A DNA stretch of 64,000 bases, from positions 403,130 through 467,129 of the forward strand of contig NZ_LMKW01000009.1 in the NCBI RefSeq assembly GCF_001421745.1, in the 5' to 3' direction. Position 1 is the stretch's first letter, and each line of letters opens with the position of its first letter. Below the pieces are notes generated by a model. That model searched no databases, was not told the origin of the DNA, and saw only the letters and a program-made list of their open reading frames with translations. Source of the stretch: Sphingomonas sp. Leaf230 (GTDB taxonomy: Bacteria; Pseudomonadota; Alphaproteobacteria; Sphingomonadales; Sphingomonadaceae). Of the stretch, positions 48,351 through 58,736 are shown one piece after another. The translations under genes were made by a program, and so were the position numbers.

Positions 48351-49442
48351 TCAGGCGGCCTTGATGAACCGCTCGACTTCGATCTGCGCGAGATCGTCGG
48401 TCATCTGCGTGCGCGGGTGCTTGCAGAAATACGCCGATGCAGGGTCGATCACGCCGGCGATGCCGCGGTCCTTGGCGATCTTGGCGCAACGGATCATGTC
48501 GATCGCGACGCCTGCCGAGTTGGGGCTGTCCTCGACCGAAAGACGCAGCTCGATGTTCATCGGCACGCCGCCGAACAGCTGGCCTTCCATCCGCAGGAAG
48601 CAGACCTTGTTGTCGTTCTGCCAGGGCACATAGTCCGACGGACCGATGTGCACGTTGTCGTCGTCCATGCGCTCGGCCGCGACCGACTGCACCGCTTCGG
48701 TCTTCGAAATCTTCTTCGACTCGAGACGGCGATGGTTCGACATGTTGAGGAAGTCGGTGTTGCCACCGGTGTTGAGCTGGTAGGTGCGATCCAGCTTCAC
48801 GCCACGCTTGGCGAACAGGTCGGTCAGCACGCGGTGGACGATCGTCGCGCCGAGCTGTGCCTTGATATCGTCGCCGATGATCGCGACGCCGGCGTCTTCG
48901 AACTTCTTCGCCCAGACCGGGTTCGACGCGATGAAGACGGGGATGTTGTTGACGAACGCAACGCCAGCCTCGATCGCGCACTCGGCGTAGAATTCGGTCG
49001 CTTCCTGCGAACCGACCGGCAGGTAGTTCATGAGAACGTCGGCGCCGGATGCTTTCAGCTCGGCGATGACCTCTTCACGCGTCGGCTCGGCGGCGTCCGA
49101 AACGAGGAACGTGCGGTCGTCCTTGAAGTCGGCCATGTGGTCGGCGACGCCGTCCAGCTTCTTGCCCATCTTCACGATCGTGCCGGTGTTGCCGACATTG
49201 GGTGCGAACACCGCAGTGCAGTTGGGCTTGGCGAAGATCGCCTCGGCGACGTCCTTGCCGACTTTCCGGCGATCGACGTCCCAGGCCGCAACGACCTTGA
49301 TGTCGCTCGGCTTGTAGCCACCCATGTCGAAATGCATCAGGCCAACCTGGTCGTTTGCCCCCTCGCGATAATGCTCGAGGCCCTGGACGAGCGAGCTCGC
49401 GCAGTTGCCGATGCCGACCACGGCGATCCGAATGCTATTCAT
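48351..49442 (-). CDS. myo-inositol-phosphate synthase
   Basis: A 363-aa NAD-dependent enzyme converting glucose 6-phosphate to inositol 3-phosphate (1L-myo-inositol 1-phosphate). Rossmann motif VVGIGNCASSL at residues 8-18, VNNIPVFIASNPVW, GDDIKAQLGATIVHR and YQLNTGGNTDFLNM are family hallmarks of the shorter bacterial/archaeal type. Middle gene of a three-gene operon: 15 bases after the CDP-alcohol phosphotransferase and 1 base before the nucleotidyltransferase. Confidence 0.9.
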   Translation of the reverse strand: MNSIRIAVVGIGNCASSLVQGLEHYREGANDQVGLMHFDMGGYKPSDIKVVAAWDVDRRKVGKDVAEAIFAKPNCTAVFAPNVGNTGTIVKMGKKLDGVADHMADFKDDRTFLVSDAAEPTREEVIAELKASGADVLMNYLPVGSQEATEFYAECAIEAGVAFVNNIPVFIASNPVWAKKFEDAGVAIIGDDIKAQLGATIVHRVLTDLFAKRGVKLDRTYQLNTGGNTDFLNMSNHRRLESKKISKTEAVQSVAAERMDDDNVHIGPSDYVPWQNDNKVCFLRMEGQLFGGVPMNIELRLSVEDSPNSAGVAIDMIRCAKIAKDRGIAGVIDPASAYFCKHPRTQMTDDLAQIEVERFIKAA

Positions 49443-49457
49443 TACTGACCCTGTTCC

Positions 49458-50318
49458 TTACGAAAGATGCATGCGCGACGCGGTCTTTGGTCGCGTTGCA
49501 GAAGTATTACGAACGAAAGCCCGCTCGACACGACGGTGCCAGACGAGCCCGACGATGGCCACGAGCGTCAAAGGGACGATCTCGAACCACCAGAAGATGC
49601 GTGGGTTGCCCGCGAAGCAGGCGACGAAGATCGCCCATACCCGGACATTCGCGGTAAGCAAGGCCATGAAGCGCAACGGCGCGACGGCGCGGGCACCGTA
49701 CAGCGCCCCGAGCGCGACCGGGTCCGCCGACTGACCGAGCGTGCGCTCGAACGGCATAGCGATCCGGTCGATGCTGCTCGCGACGCCATCATAGAAGCGG
49801 ACAAGCGCGTTGCCGGTCGGAACGGGCAGCGCTTCGAGCGCCACGCCCTTGATGCGACGATGGAAGCGCGAACGCTCGCCTTCGTACATGTTCGACTGGA
49901 CGGCATGTGCGCCACCGGCGGCAAACGCCAGGATCCAAGCCTCGGGCGTGTCGATCGTCAGCGCGAGCGAGATGTAGATCAGCGCGAAGACGCCGTGATC
50001 GCATAGCCCGTCGAGCATGCGACCGAGCGGGCTCGCGGTCTTGGTTGCGCGCGCGACCATGCCGTCGAGTCCGTCGGCGATCAACCAGCCCATCGACAGC
50101 ACCAGGCCGACCAGCGCGAGGGCCCAGTTTCCCCACTGCGTGTACGCGAGCGCAGCTGCTCCGCCGAGGCAAAGCCCCGCCACCGACACCGAATTGGCCG
50201 AAATTCCACGCGCCAACGCAAGCGGCAAAAGCGCACGGCCTGCCGGGTGAATCAGCCAAAGATTAGATGGGATCTCGATCCGGCGATCGCGCGATCCATC
50301 CGGTGGAGCCACTGTCAT
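49458..50318 (-). CDS. CDP-alcohol phosphotransferase family membrane protein
   Basis: A 286-aa integral membrane enzyme with about six helices. The full CDP-AP motif is present: D-x2-DG-x2-AR-x8-G-x3-D-x3-D, read as DGLDGMVARATKTASPLG then RMLDGLCDH. It transfers a phospho-alcohol from a CDP donor to an acceptor. Next to an inositol-phosphate synthase and a nucleotidyltransferase, the donor may be CDP-inositol, or CDP-diacylglycerol with inositol phosphate as acceptor. First gene of the operon, 54 bases after nadE. Confidence 0.85.
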   Translation of the reverse strand: MTVAPPDGSRDRRIEIPSNLWLIHPAGRALLPLALARGISANSVSVAGLCLGGAAALAYTQWGNWALALVGLVLSMGWLIADGLDGMVARATKTASPLGRMLDGLCDHGVFALIYISLALTIDTPEAWILAFAAGGAHAVQSNMYEGERSRFHRRIKGVALEALPVPTGNALVRFYDGVASSIDRIAMPFERTLGQSADPVALGALYGARAVAPLRFMALLTANVRVWAIFVACFAGNPRIFWWFEIVPLTLVAIVGLVWHRRVERAFVRNTSATRPKTASRMHLS

Positions 50319-50372
50319 AGGATTTTCATAATGCGCCGGATGGGCGATTTATGCAAGGTGGCGCAGCTGACC

Positions 50373-52418
<2,046 letters not shown>

Positions 52419-52467
52419 GGCGCACCGATAAACGCCCGCGCTGCGTCACGCCACTGGCTTGCGCAGG

Positions 52468-52935
52468 TCAGGCACGAACGATGCGCGCGGCGTAACACCC
52501 GCGTCTGGCGTAGTGGGCCTGAAGATACGCCACGTCCGGCGCCGCGAAGAAGCGCTCGATCAGCGGGATCAGGTCCGTGCCTGCGACAAGGTCCGCGTCG
52601 ATCATCTCGTCGTCAGGTCCAAAGGCGCGCAGGGATATCGGCCGGCTGCGGATCGCCTTGGGGACCGCGTCGAGCAGGTTCAGCGGTTCCGTCTCCGCCT
52701 CGGATACGAAGATCGCGTGGCGCGAGCGGTAAGGCGTGTCGGCCGGCTGATGTTCGTAATTGATCAGGATCGCGGTTTCGCCGATCTCCAGATCGCGCAC
52801 TGCGATGCGATCGGGAAAGCCGGGCTTGGCGTCGACACTGTATCGCCGGGCGCCTGCTCGCGCGAGGCTTGCATCGGAGGCGCCGAACAGGTGTCGAAAC
52901 TGGTCGGGGTCGAGCCCCTGAACGCGGAAGGACAT
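52468..52935 (-). CDS. DUF1203 family protein
   Basis: A 155-aa protein starting MSFRVQGLDPDQFRHLFGAS, a family-typical opening, with ILINYEHQPADTPYRSRHAI and CYAARIVRA at the end. Conserved, function unknown. TAGGAGC precedes the ATG at 52935; the longer frame is dropped. Upstream of nadE on the same strand, 49 bases apart, possibly cotranscribed. Confidence 0.8.
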   Translation of the reverse strand: MSFRVQGLDPDQFRHLFGASDASLARAGARRYSVDAKPGFPDRIAVRDLEIGETAILINYEHQPADTPYRSRHAIFVSEAETEPLNLLDAVPKAIRSRPISLRAFGPDDEMIDADLVAGTDLIPLIERFFAAPDVAYLQAHYARRGCYAARIVRA

Positions 52936-53053
52936 GATCGCTCCTATTGAGTATGAGCGAGCTTCATGTCCCGGATCGGGTGCATGTGCGTCCCGTAGCT
53001 TGCTATCAAACGGATGCGCTTGGACTGATTCCAGTTTTGCTTCGGAGGCTATT

Positions 53054-53410
53054 TTGACGATCACGATGTTCGGCATCAAGAATTGCGACACGATGAAGAA
53101 GGCGCGGACATGGCTGGATGCGCACGACGTGGACTATGCGTTCCACGACTATAAGTCCGCTGGAATCGACGCCGCGCATCTGGACGACTGGATCGGCCGG
53201 GTTGGTTGGGAGGTGTTGCTCAATCGTGCAGGAACCACGTTCCGCAAGCTTCCGGATGCAGATCGGGTGGATCTCGATGCCGGGAAGGCCACCACGCTGA
53301 TGCTGGCGCAACCATCGATGATCAAGCGCCCGGTGCTCGATACCGGCAAGACGCTGCTGGTCGGGTTCAAGCCCGAGGCGTATGAGGCGGCGGGGCTGGG
53401 GCACGCCTGA
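53054..53410 (+). CDS. ArsC/Spx family protein (YffB type)
   Basis: A 118-aa thioredoxin-fold protein: TITMFGIKNCDTMKKARTWL opens the domain with a single redox Cys at residue 10, followed by VGWEVLLNRAGTTFRKLPD and PSMIKRPVLDTG. Members are arsenate-reductase-like but most lack arsenate activity; YffB types act in thiol chemistry. The start is a TTG: GGAGG lies 5 bases before it, whereas the next ATG (53066) is 17 bases from that site. DUF427 gene follows after 11 bases. Confidence 0.82.
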   Translation: MTITMFGIKNCDTMKKARTWLDAHDVDYAFHDYKSAGIDAAHLDDWIGRVGWEVLLNRAGTTFRKLPDADRVDLDAGKATTLMLAQPSMIKRPVLDTGKTLLVGFKPEAYEAAGLGHA

Positions 53411-53421
53411 AGGAGATCAGT

Positions 53422-53703
53422 ATGCCGGTTGCAAGTTGGAATGGCCATGAGATCGCGCGATCGGACGATACCGTCGTCGTCGAGGGCAATCATTACTTCC
53501 CCGCTGACAGCATCGATGCTGCCTTGCTGGAAGATAGCGCGACGCACTCGATCTGCCCGTGGAAGGGTGTGGCGAGTTACAAGACGCTCGTCGTCGAGGG
53601 GAAGCGGAACGTCGATGCGGTCTGGTATTATCCCGAACCAAAGTCCGCGGCGGCCGAGATCAAGGATCGCTATGCGTTCTGGAAGGGCGTCGTCGTCACG
53701 TAA
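53422..53703 (+). CDS. DUF427 family protein
   Basis: A 93-aa protein: SWNGHEIARSDDTVVVEGNH, STHSICPWKGVASY and VWYYPEPKSAAAEIKDRYAF match the DUF427 beta-barrel. Function not established. AAGGAG precedes the ATG. Follows the Spx-like gene by 11 bases and is probably co-transcribed with it. Confidence 0.85.
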   Translation: MPVASWNGHEIARSDDTVVVEGNHYFPADSIDAALLEDSATHSICPWKGVASYKTLVVEGKRNVDAVWYYPEPKSAAAEIKDRYAFWKGVVVT

Positions 53704-53725
53704 GGACGCGCGCGCCATATTTTAA

Positions 53726-53850
53726 ATCCTCCCCCGTCAGGGGGAGGTGTCGCCGAAGGTGACGGACGGGGAGAATACGGAACAGGCGTTTCGCTTACCT
53801 CCCCCTCCGTCTGGCAAGCGCCAGCCACCTCCCCCTGGCGGGGGAGGATC
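53726..53850. repeat. palindromic intergenic repeat, type A copy 3
   Basis: Left end AATCCTCCCCCGTCAGGGGG with GACGGACGGGG inside, mirrored by CCCCTCCGTCTGGC, GCCACCTCCCCC and GGCGGGGGAGGATC. Same plan as copies at 17216 and 60122, located between convergent genes. Confidence 0.8.
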
Positions 53851-53862
53851 GGGAGGCTCAGC

Positions 53863-54777
53863 TCAGATCGCCCCCGAGAACGTGTCGCACTGTTGTGGAT
53901 CGCCGCTCTCCAGCCCGCGCTTCAGCCACGACTGGCGCTGTGCCGAAGTCCCGTGCGTGAAGCTGTCCGGTACCACGCGACCCTGCGACTGCTTCTGCAA
54001 CGTATCGTCGCCGATCGCCTGCGCCGCGGTCATGCCCTCCTGGATATCCCCGGCCTCGAGCCGCGTCTTGTTCGCCGCCGCCCACACGCCGGCGTAGCAA
54101 TCCGCCTGCAATTCGAGCCGTACCGACAGAGCATTGCCCTCGGTCTCGCTCGCCTGGCGCTGCGCCTGCTGGACCTGCGCGTTGGTACCGAGCAGCTTCT
54201 GGATATGATGGCCGAACTCGTGCGCGATCACGTAATCCTGCGCGAAGTCGCCGTTCGCCTTGAAGCGAGTCGATAGCTCGTTGAAGAAGCTGGTGTCGAG
54301 ATAGATGCCCTGGTCGGTCGGGCAATAGAACGGCCCCATCGCCGACTGCGCTGCGCCGCAACCCGAGCGGCCATTGCCGTCGAAGAACACCAGCTTGGGC
54401 GCTTCGAACCGCTGGCCGTTCTTCTGGAAGATGGTCTCCCAGGTATTGTCGGCCGAGCTGAAGGCGTTGCAGGCAGCCTTGCTCTCGGCGTTCAGCGAAC
54501 AGCTCGACTTGGTATCGGAGCCCGAGCGCGGTCCGCTCTGCGTCGTCGGTGCCGAAGTCTGTCCGCCACCGAGCAGCCCGCCGAGGCCACCCATGCCGCC
54601 GAATACCGCCATCAGGATCAGCACCACGACGATCCCGCCGCACCCGAAGCGGCTGCCGATCATCGGCAACAACCCCATCAGCAGGCCGCCACCTCCGCCG
54701 CCAAAACCGCCGCCCCCGCCGCCCGAGCCGCGCTGGTCCTCGACGTTGATGTTCGGATCGTAATCGTCGAGCCGCAT
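53863..54777 (-). CDS. ypfJ: neutral zinc metallopeptidase, YpfJ family
   Basis: A 304-aa protein. A glycine-rich N-terminus (about 15-75, including a hydrophobic LLMGLLPMIGS and IVVVLILMAVFG segment) anchors it in the membrane; the catalytic domain has VIAHEFGHHIQKLLG with the HExxH zinc motif and RLELQADCYAGVW as the third-ligand region. ATG at 54777 with AAGGGG. The open frame runs far upstream but is antisense to the next gene. Divergent from the HBDH gene. Confidence 0.87.
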   Translation of the reverse strand: MRLDDYDPNINVEDQRGSGGGGGGFGGGGGGLLMGLLPMIGSRFGCGGIVVVLILMAVFGGMGGLGGLLGGGQTSAPTTQSGPRSGSDTKSSCSLNAESKAACNAFSSADNTWETIFQKNGQRFEAPKLVFFDGNGRSGCGAAQSAMGPFYCPTDQGIYLDTSFFNELSTRFKANGDFAQDYVIAHEFGHHIQKLLGTNAQVQQAQRQASETEGNALSVRLELQADCYAGVWAAANKTRLEAGDIQEGMTAAQAIGDDTLQKQSQGRVVPDSFTHGTSAQRQSWLKRGLESGDPQQCDTFSGAI

Positions 54778-54876
54778 GATATGCCCCTTTTCGTTTCTTC
54801 TCGGGAACGAAATGCGCAAGGTGGCGCTAGGGTTGCACGGCGGCAGAATACGCTGCGCCAAGATGGGGGAGTATGC

Positions 54877-55662
54877 ATGTTCCTGAAGGACAAGACCGCG
54901 GTCATCACCGGATCCACGTCGGGAATCGGGCTCGCCTACGCCAAGGCGTTTGCAGCCGAAGGCGCAGCAGTGGTGCTCAACGGGTTCGGCGATGCCGATG
55001 TGATCGAACGTGAGCGGGCGGCGTTGGCGCAGGCCAGCGGCGCGATCGCGCTCTACGACGCCGCCGACATGACCAAGCCCGACCAGATCGCCGCAATGGT
55101 CGAGCGGGCAGCGGCAGAGACCGGCAGCGTCGACATCGTCGTCAACAACGCCGGCTTCCAGCATGTCGCGGGGATCGCCGACTTCCCGATCGACAAGTTC
55201 GACGCGATCATCGCGATCAACCTGTCCTCCGCCTGGCACATGATGCGCGCCGCAGTGCCGCACATGCGCGCCAAGGGCTGGGGGCGGATCATCTCGACCG
55301 CGTCGGCGCACTCGCTGGTCGCAAGCCCGAACAAGTCCGCCTACGTGATGGCCAAGCACGCGATCGCCGGGCTCACCAAGACGATCGCGCTCGAGACCGC
55401 GACCGACGGCATCACCGTCAACTGCATCTCGCCCGGCTATGTCTGGACGCCGCTGGTCGAGAACCAGATCCCGGACACGATGGCGGCCCGCGGGATGACG
55501 CGCGACCAGGTGATGAACGACGTCCTCCTCGCCGCGCAACCGACCAAGGAATTCGTCACCCCCGAACAGGTTGCGGCGTTCGCGCTGTTCCTGTGCCGCG
55601 ACGAGGCCAAAGCGATCACCGGCGCGAATTTGTCGATGGACGGCGGCTGGACGGCAGCGTGA
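54877..55662 (+). CDS. bdhA: 3-hydroxybutyrate dehydrogenase
   Basis: A 261-aa SDR enzyme oxidising D-3-hydroxybutyrate to acetoacetate with NAD+, as in PHB breakdown. FLKDKTAVITGSTSGIGLAY carries the cofactor motif, NNAGFQHV the substrate loop, and ISTASAHSLV with YVMAKH the catalytic Ser, Tyr and Lys. SPGYVWTPLVENQIPDTMAA is typical of the BdhA group. GGGGGAG precedes the ATG at 54877. No PHB genes alongside in this window. Confidence 0.88.
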   Translation: MFLKDKTAVITGSTSGIGLAYAKAFAAEGAAVVLNGFGDADVIERERAALAQASGAIALYDAADMTKPDQIAAMVERAAAETGSVDIVVNNAGFQHVAGIADFPIDKFDAIIAINLSSAWHMMRAAVPHMRAKGWGRIISTASAHSLVASPNKSAYVMAKHAIAGLTKTIALETATDGITVNCISPGYVWTPLVENQIPDTMAARGMTRDQVMNDVLLAAQPTKEFVTPEQVAAFALFLCRDEAKAITGANLSMDGGWTAA

Positions 55663-55747
55663 TCGAGCGCTGCGTTCGCATGGGGCAAAAGCCATTGCCG
55701 TCGCTGGCCCGGCAGGCTTAGCATGCGAAAAGTGTGAGGGATTCAAG

Positions 55748-56413
55748 ATGATGCGGACTTGGTACAAGACGGCCGCATGCATGACGCTGGCGACGTGCGC
55801 ATCGGCGATCGCGGGGATTGTGCCAGCGGGCGCCGCCCCGGTGCTGGATCGACAGGACCGCGATACGGACTGGCGGCGGGTCGCGACCGTCGCGGATCGC
55901 GGTCGGCTGAGAGGCTGGCGGGGCGCCTGGGTCGACGCGCTGGCGCAAGTCGATCCGCGCGAGATCAGGCAGGAGCCCATCCTCTTCGATCCCGATCGCT
56001 CGCTCGTCGACCCGCTGCCCCCGACCGGCAACTATCGATGTCGCACGTTCAAGCTCGGTTCGCGCGCCGGGATCGGCCCGACCTTCATGGCGTCCGGATG
56101 GTTCGCGTGCAGGATCGGCGGCGGCGATGGCGGCGACGTCGATGGGGGTGGAAATTCCGTGGTCAGCCTCACCAAGCTGGATGGATCGCAGCGTCCCGTC
56201 GGGACCATCTTCGCCGACACCAACGCGCGTGCGATCTTCCTCGGCACGATGGAGCTCGGTGATGAAAAGCGGCCGATGCGCTACGGTCGCGATGCGACCC
56301 GTGACATGGCCGGGCTGATCGAGCGGATCGGCACCAAGCGCTGGCGCGTGGTGCTGCCATATCCCAAATTCGAGTCGGTACTCGACGTCGTCGAACTGGT
56401 ACCGGCCAACTAG
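55748..56413 (+). CDS. secreted DUF4893 family protein
   Basis: A 221-aa protein with a signal peptide (MTLATCASAIAGIVPAGA) and the DUF4893 domain: RRVATVADRGRLRGWRGAWV, GNYRCRTFKLGS and WFACRIGGGD, with two conserved cysteines probably disulfide-bonded, and WRVVLPYPKFESVLDVVELV at the end. Function unknown. Its stop overlaps the stop of the convergent gene by 4 bases. Confidence 0.75.
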   Translation: MMRTWYKTAACMTLATCASAIAGIVPAGAAPVLDRQDRDTDWRRVATVADRGRLRGWRGAWVDALAQVDPREIRQEPILFDPDRSLVDPLPPTGNYRCRTFKLGSRAGIGPTFMASGWFACRIGGGDGGDVDGGGNSVVSLTKLDGSQRPVGTIFADTNARAIFLGTMELGDEKRPMRYGRDATRDMAGLIERIGTKRWRVVLPYPKFESVLDVVELVPAN

Positions 56414-57078
56414 CGTGGCGAGGCCGCCGATTGGGCAGGCGGCACGGTCGAACGCGGGTAGCTTGGTATCGGCGAAGACGAGGTGGCGATCACGGCACCG
56501 GTCGTGGCCGAGGGCACGATCGGCGAAAGTCCCGCGAGATACTCCTTGCCGTGCAGCCCGACCGGAATAACGCGGCCGACGTTCGCGGCGCCGACGGCCT
56601 TCAGGTACGAACGCGGCTTCTTCATGAGCTTTGGCTGGTCGAGCCCCGACAGCCCGACGATCCGCGCGGCTTCCTTCACGAAATGCACGCAATTGTGATC
56701 GCCGAGACGGTACACGCTGTCCGGCTTGCCCTCGCTCCACGCGTCGACCAGCTTCAGTACCTGTGTATATTGTGCATCGGTCATCACCACCGAGAACTGC
56801 GCGTCGCTGCCGTTGATGTAGGTCGGCTTCGCGATATCGAGCATCCCCGACACCGGGCCCATCAACAGCGCTGGCGATACCGATTTCGCGGTGAAGCCGT
56901 AATTCACGTCGACCGGCGCGCCGCCTGCGTCGGGCACGCCCCGCAACGTGAAGAACGCGTGCGGGAAGCTGTTGCCAAGCTCGTGGCTCCAGAAGGTGAT
57001 GGTGACGGCCGCCTGTGCGGGAAGCGCGTATCCCAGGCACAGGCAGAACAGGGCGATCAGCCGAAGAAGCGGTCTCAT
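56410..57078 (-). CDS. secreted protein with NC-x-HF papain-like motif
   Basis: A 222-aa protein with a signal peptide (LLRLIALFCLCLGYALPAQA). A His-containing segment SHELGNSFPHAFFTLRG is followed by DHNCVHFVKEAARIVG. This His...Cys order with an NC-x-HF box is like permuted NlpC/LRAT-type papain folds, suggesting an amidase or acyl-transfer activity on the periplasmic side. The C-terminal 40 residues are Ser/Pro-rich and probably disordered. Converges on the DUF4893 gene, sharing 4 bases. Not a confident family match. Confidence 0.6.
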   Translation of the reverse strand: MRPLLRLIALFCLCLGYALPAQAAVTITFWSHELGNSFPHAFFTLRGVPDAGGAPVDVNYGFTAKSVSPALLMGPVSGMLDIAKPTYINGSDAQFSVVMTDAQYTQVLKLVDAWSEGKPDSVYRLGDHNCVHFVKEAARIVGLSGLDQPKLMKKPRSYLKAVGAANVGRVIPVGLHGKEYLAGLSPIVPSATTGAVIATSSSPIPSYPRSTVPPAQSAASPR

Positions 57079-57134
57079 CCCCCAATATTATTTTGGAATG
57101 TCGAGCCTTACCAGTGTGATGAGTCTGATTTAGA

Positions 57135-58121
57135 TCAGATTTGCGTGGTATTTTGTGCGGTTGCCGGAGCCGGCGAAGCGGACGACGTCAGTGTTGCATT
57201 CTCGCGTTTCTCCGGACGAATGTAGATCGACGAGAGCATCGGGATAGCCACCCGCAATTCGCTCTCCATGGCCTCGATCAGAGTCTCGCCATCACCCATC
57301 GTCACCGAATCGTCGAAGTCCGCGCTGATCGCGGCGAAGATGCTCTCGGGCGCGGTGTGGATCGTGCGGACGTGGTTGACCGAGACGATCGCGGGATGCG
57401 CGGACACGATCTTGCGGATCGTCGCGATCACCGCCGGATCGGCACGCTCGCCGATCAAGAGGCCCTTCGATTCGCGCGCGAGCAGCACCGCGACCAGCGC
57501 GAGGATCAGGCCGATCGCGATCGAGGCGGCGCCATCGATGCGCGGGTCGTTGAACGCATGGCTCGCCCAGATGCCGATCCCAGCGATGACGAGGCCAGCC
57601 AGCGCCGCGGAATCCTCGAACAGCACGATGAAGCCGGCCGGGTCCTTCGACCGGTGGATCGCCTGCCACCAGCCCATGTCGCCCTTCGACTTCGAGAACT
57701 CCCGCACCGCGATCGTCCAGCTGCTGCCCTCGAGCGCGAACGAGATTGCGAGGACGACGTAGTTGATGGTCGGGCTGGTGAGCGGTTCGGGCTGCTGGAT
57801 ATGCCGCCAGCCCTCGAAGATCGACACGCCCGCGCCGATCGCGAAGATCAGGATCGCGACGACGAACGCCCAGAAATACAATTCGCGACCATAGCCGAAC
57901 GGGTGCGCTTCGTCGGCGGGGCGCTTGGCCTTTTTCTGACCGTAGAGCAGCAGCACCTGGTTGCCGCTGTCGACCACCGAGTGGAAGCCCTCGGTGAGCA
58001 TCGACGACGATCCGGTCATCCCGGCCGCGACGAATTTCGCCACGCCGATCCCGAGATTGGCGGCGAGGGCGCCGTAGAGGACGATGTCGTCCTTGATGCG
58101 AGCGGTCAGTGTCTTGGCCAT
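57135..58121 (-). CDS. cation diffusion facilitator (CDF) family transporter
   Basis: A 328-aa inner-membrane antiporter exporting divalent metals (Zn, Co, Fe or Mn) for H+. About six helices: LTEGFHSVVDSGNQVLLLYG (helix 2, metal ligands) and ALAGLVIAGIGIWASHAF (helix 5). The cytosolic C-terminal domain includes IVSVNHVRTIHTAPE. Helix 2 carries HSVVD, with a His and Asp forming part of the transport site. A long Ala/Ser/Thr tail follows. Metal not decided by sequence. Confidence 0.87.
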   Translation of the reverse strand: MAKTLTARIKDDIVLYGALAANLGIGVAKFVAAGMTGSSSMLTEGFHSVVDSGNQVLLLYGQKKAKRPADEAHPFGYGRELYFWAFVVAILIFAIGAGVSIFEGWRHIQQPEPLTSPTINYVVLAISFALEGSSWTIAVREFSKSKGDMGWWQAIHRSKDPAGFIVLFEDSAALAGLVIAGIGIWASHAFNDPRIDGAASIAIGLILALVAVLLARESKGLLIGERADPAVIATIRKIVSAHPAIVSVNHVRTIHTAPESIFAAISADFDDSVTMGDGETLIEAMESELRVAIPMLSSIYIRPEKRENATLTSSASPAPATAQNTTQI

Positions 58122-58186
58122 GTCGCCGTCCTACACGAGGGGGCGGGGTTGGAAAGATGCGGAATTTTTCGCCGCGCCGCGCTCTT

Positions 58187-58297
58187 CCCCCCTCCCTGAA
58201 AGGGAGGGGCTGGGGGTGGGTGGGTTTCCGCATTTATCGACCCGGTGCGACACGAGCGGGCCGACCCACCCCCAACCCCTCCCTGTCAGGGAGGGGC
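58187..58297. repeat. palindromic intergenic repeat, type B
   Basis: CCCTCCCTGAAAGGGAGGGG then GGGGGTGGGTGGG, mirrored after about 45 bases by CCCACCCCCAACCCCTCCC and TGTCAGGGAGGGG. Two G-rich hairpins in inverted orientation, a different arm sequence from type A. Confidence 0.75.
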
Positions 58298-58319
58298 GAA
58301 GTCGGCAGAAACAGGAATA

Positions 58320-58346
58320 CCCGCCGGTGGACGAGCCACCGGCGGG
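58320..58346 (-). terminator. hairpin downstream of the 54-aa gene
   Basis: CCCGCCGGTGG/CCACCGGCGGG, an 11-bp perfect stem with a 5-base loop, 34 bases after the stop codon at 58381. On the minus strand TATTCCTGTTT follows. Probable terminator, partly T-rich. Confidence 0.55.
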
Positions 58347-58380
58347 ATCCTTTCCTCCCCAGGAAACTGTGTGAAGCGGT

Positions 58381-58545
58381 TTAGCCGAGCCGGCCGAGGC
58401 GGTGGTACAATGCACTCATCCGCGTCAGGCGCTCGTCGTCGATCGAGGTCTTGCTGATCATCTCGCCGAGCACTTCTTTCATCAGTGCGAAATCGTTGGT
58501 CGAGAAGACGGCGCGGGCGCGGGGTTGTTCGGTGGTCGTCTGCAT
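58381..58545 (-). CDS. 54-aa protein of unknown function, divergent from the ScfR-type regulator
   Basis: Reads MQTTTEQPRARAVFSTND to the end LGRLG in 54 codons. AAGGAGG sits seven bases before the ATG, the best ribosome site in this part of the window, which supports it being real despite its size. Predicted helical (MKEVLGEMISKTS, ERLTRMSALYHRLG). Followed by a hairpin. Divergent from the ScfR-like regulator across 191 bases, so the two may be co-controlled. No family recognised. Confidence 0.6.
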   Translation of the reverse strand: MQTTTEQPRARAVFSTNDFALMKEVLGEMISKTSIDDERLTRMSALYHRLGRLG

Positions 58546-58709
58546 GGCTTGCCTCCTTCGATGATCGTTTTGTCTCTCTCTTTACACCGATCGTGTGCCG
58601 AGAGAGGCGATGCACAGGCAATAGCGTTCGAGGTCGGTACGTTGGAAGTCCGTCCCGAGCCGCCGCAACGTCGCGGTGTCCGTCCAGCTTGTAGAAGAAG
58701 TGTCGTTCT

Positions 58710-58735
58710 GTAAACATCGTGACAGGAGGGTTTAC
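58710..58735. promoter_or_regulatory. inverted repeat overlapping the regulator's ribosome site
   Basis: GTAAAC (58710-58715) and GTTTAC (58730-58735) are exact complements, 14 bases apart, with the ribosome site AGGAGG lying between them and the ATG two bases beyond. Regulators of this family often bind repeats of similar kind near their own gene, so this is a candidate autoregulatory operator. Confidence 0.45.
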
Positions 58736-58736
58736 G

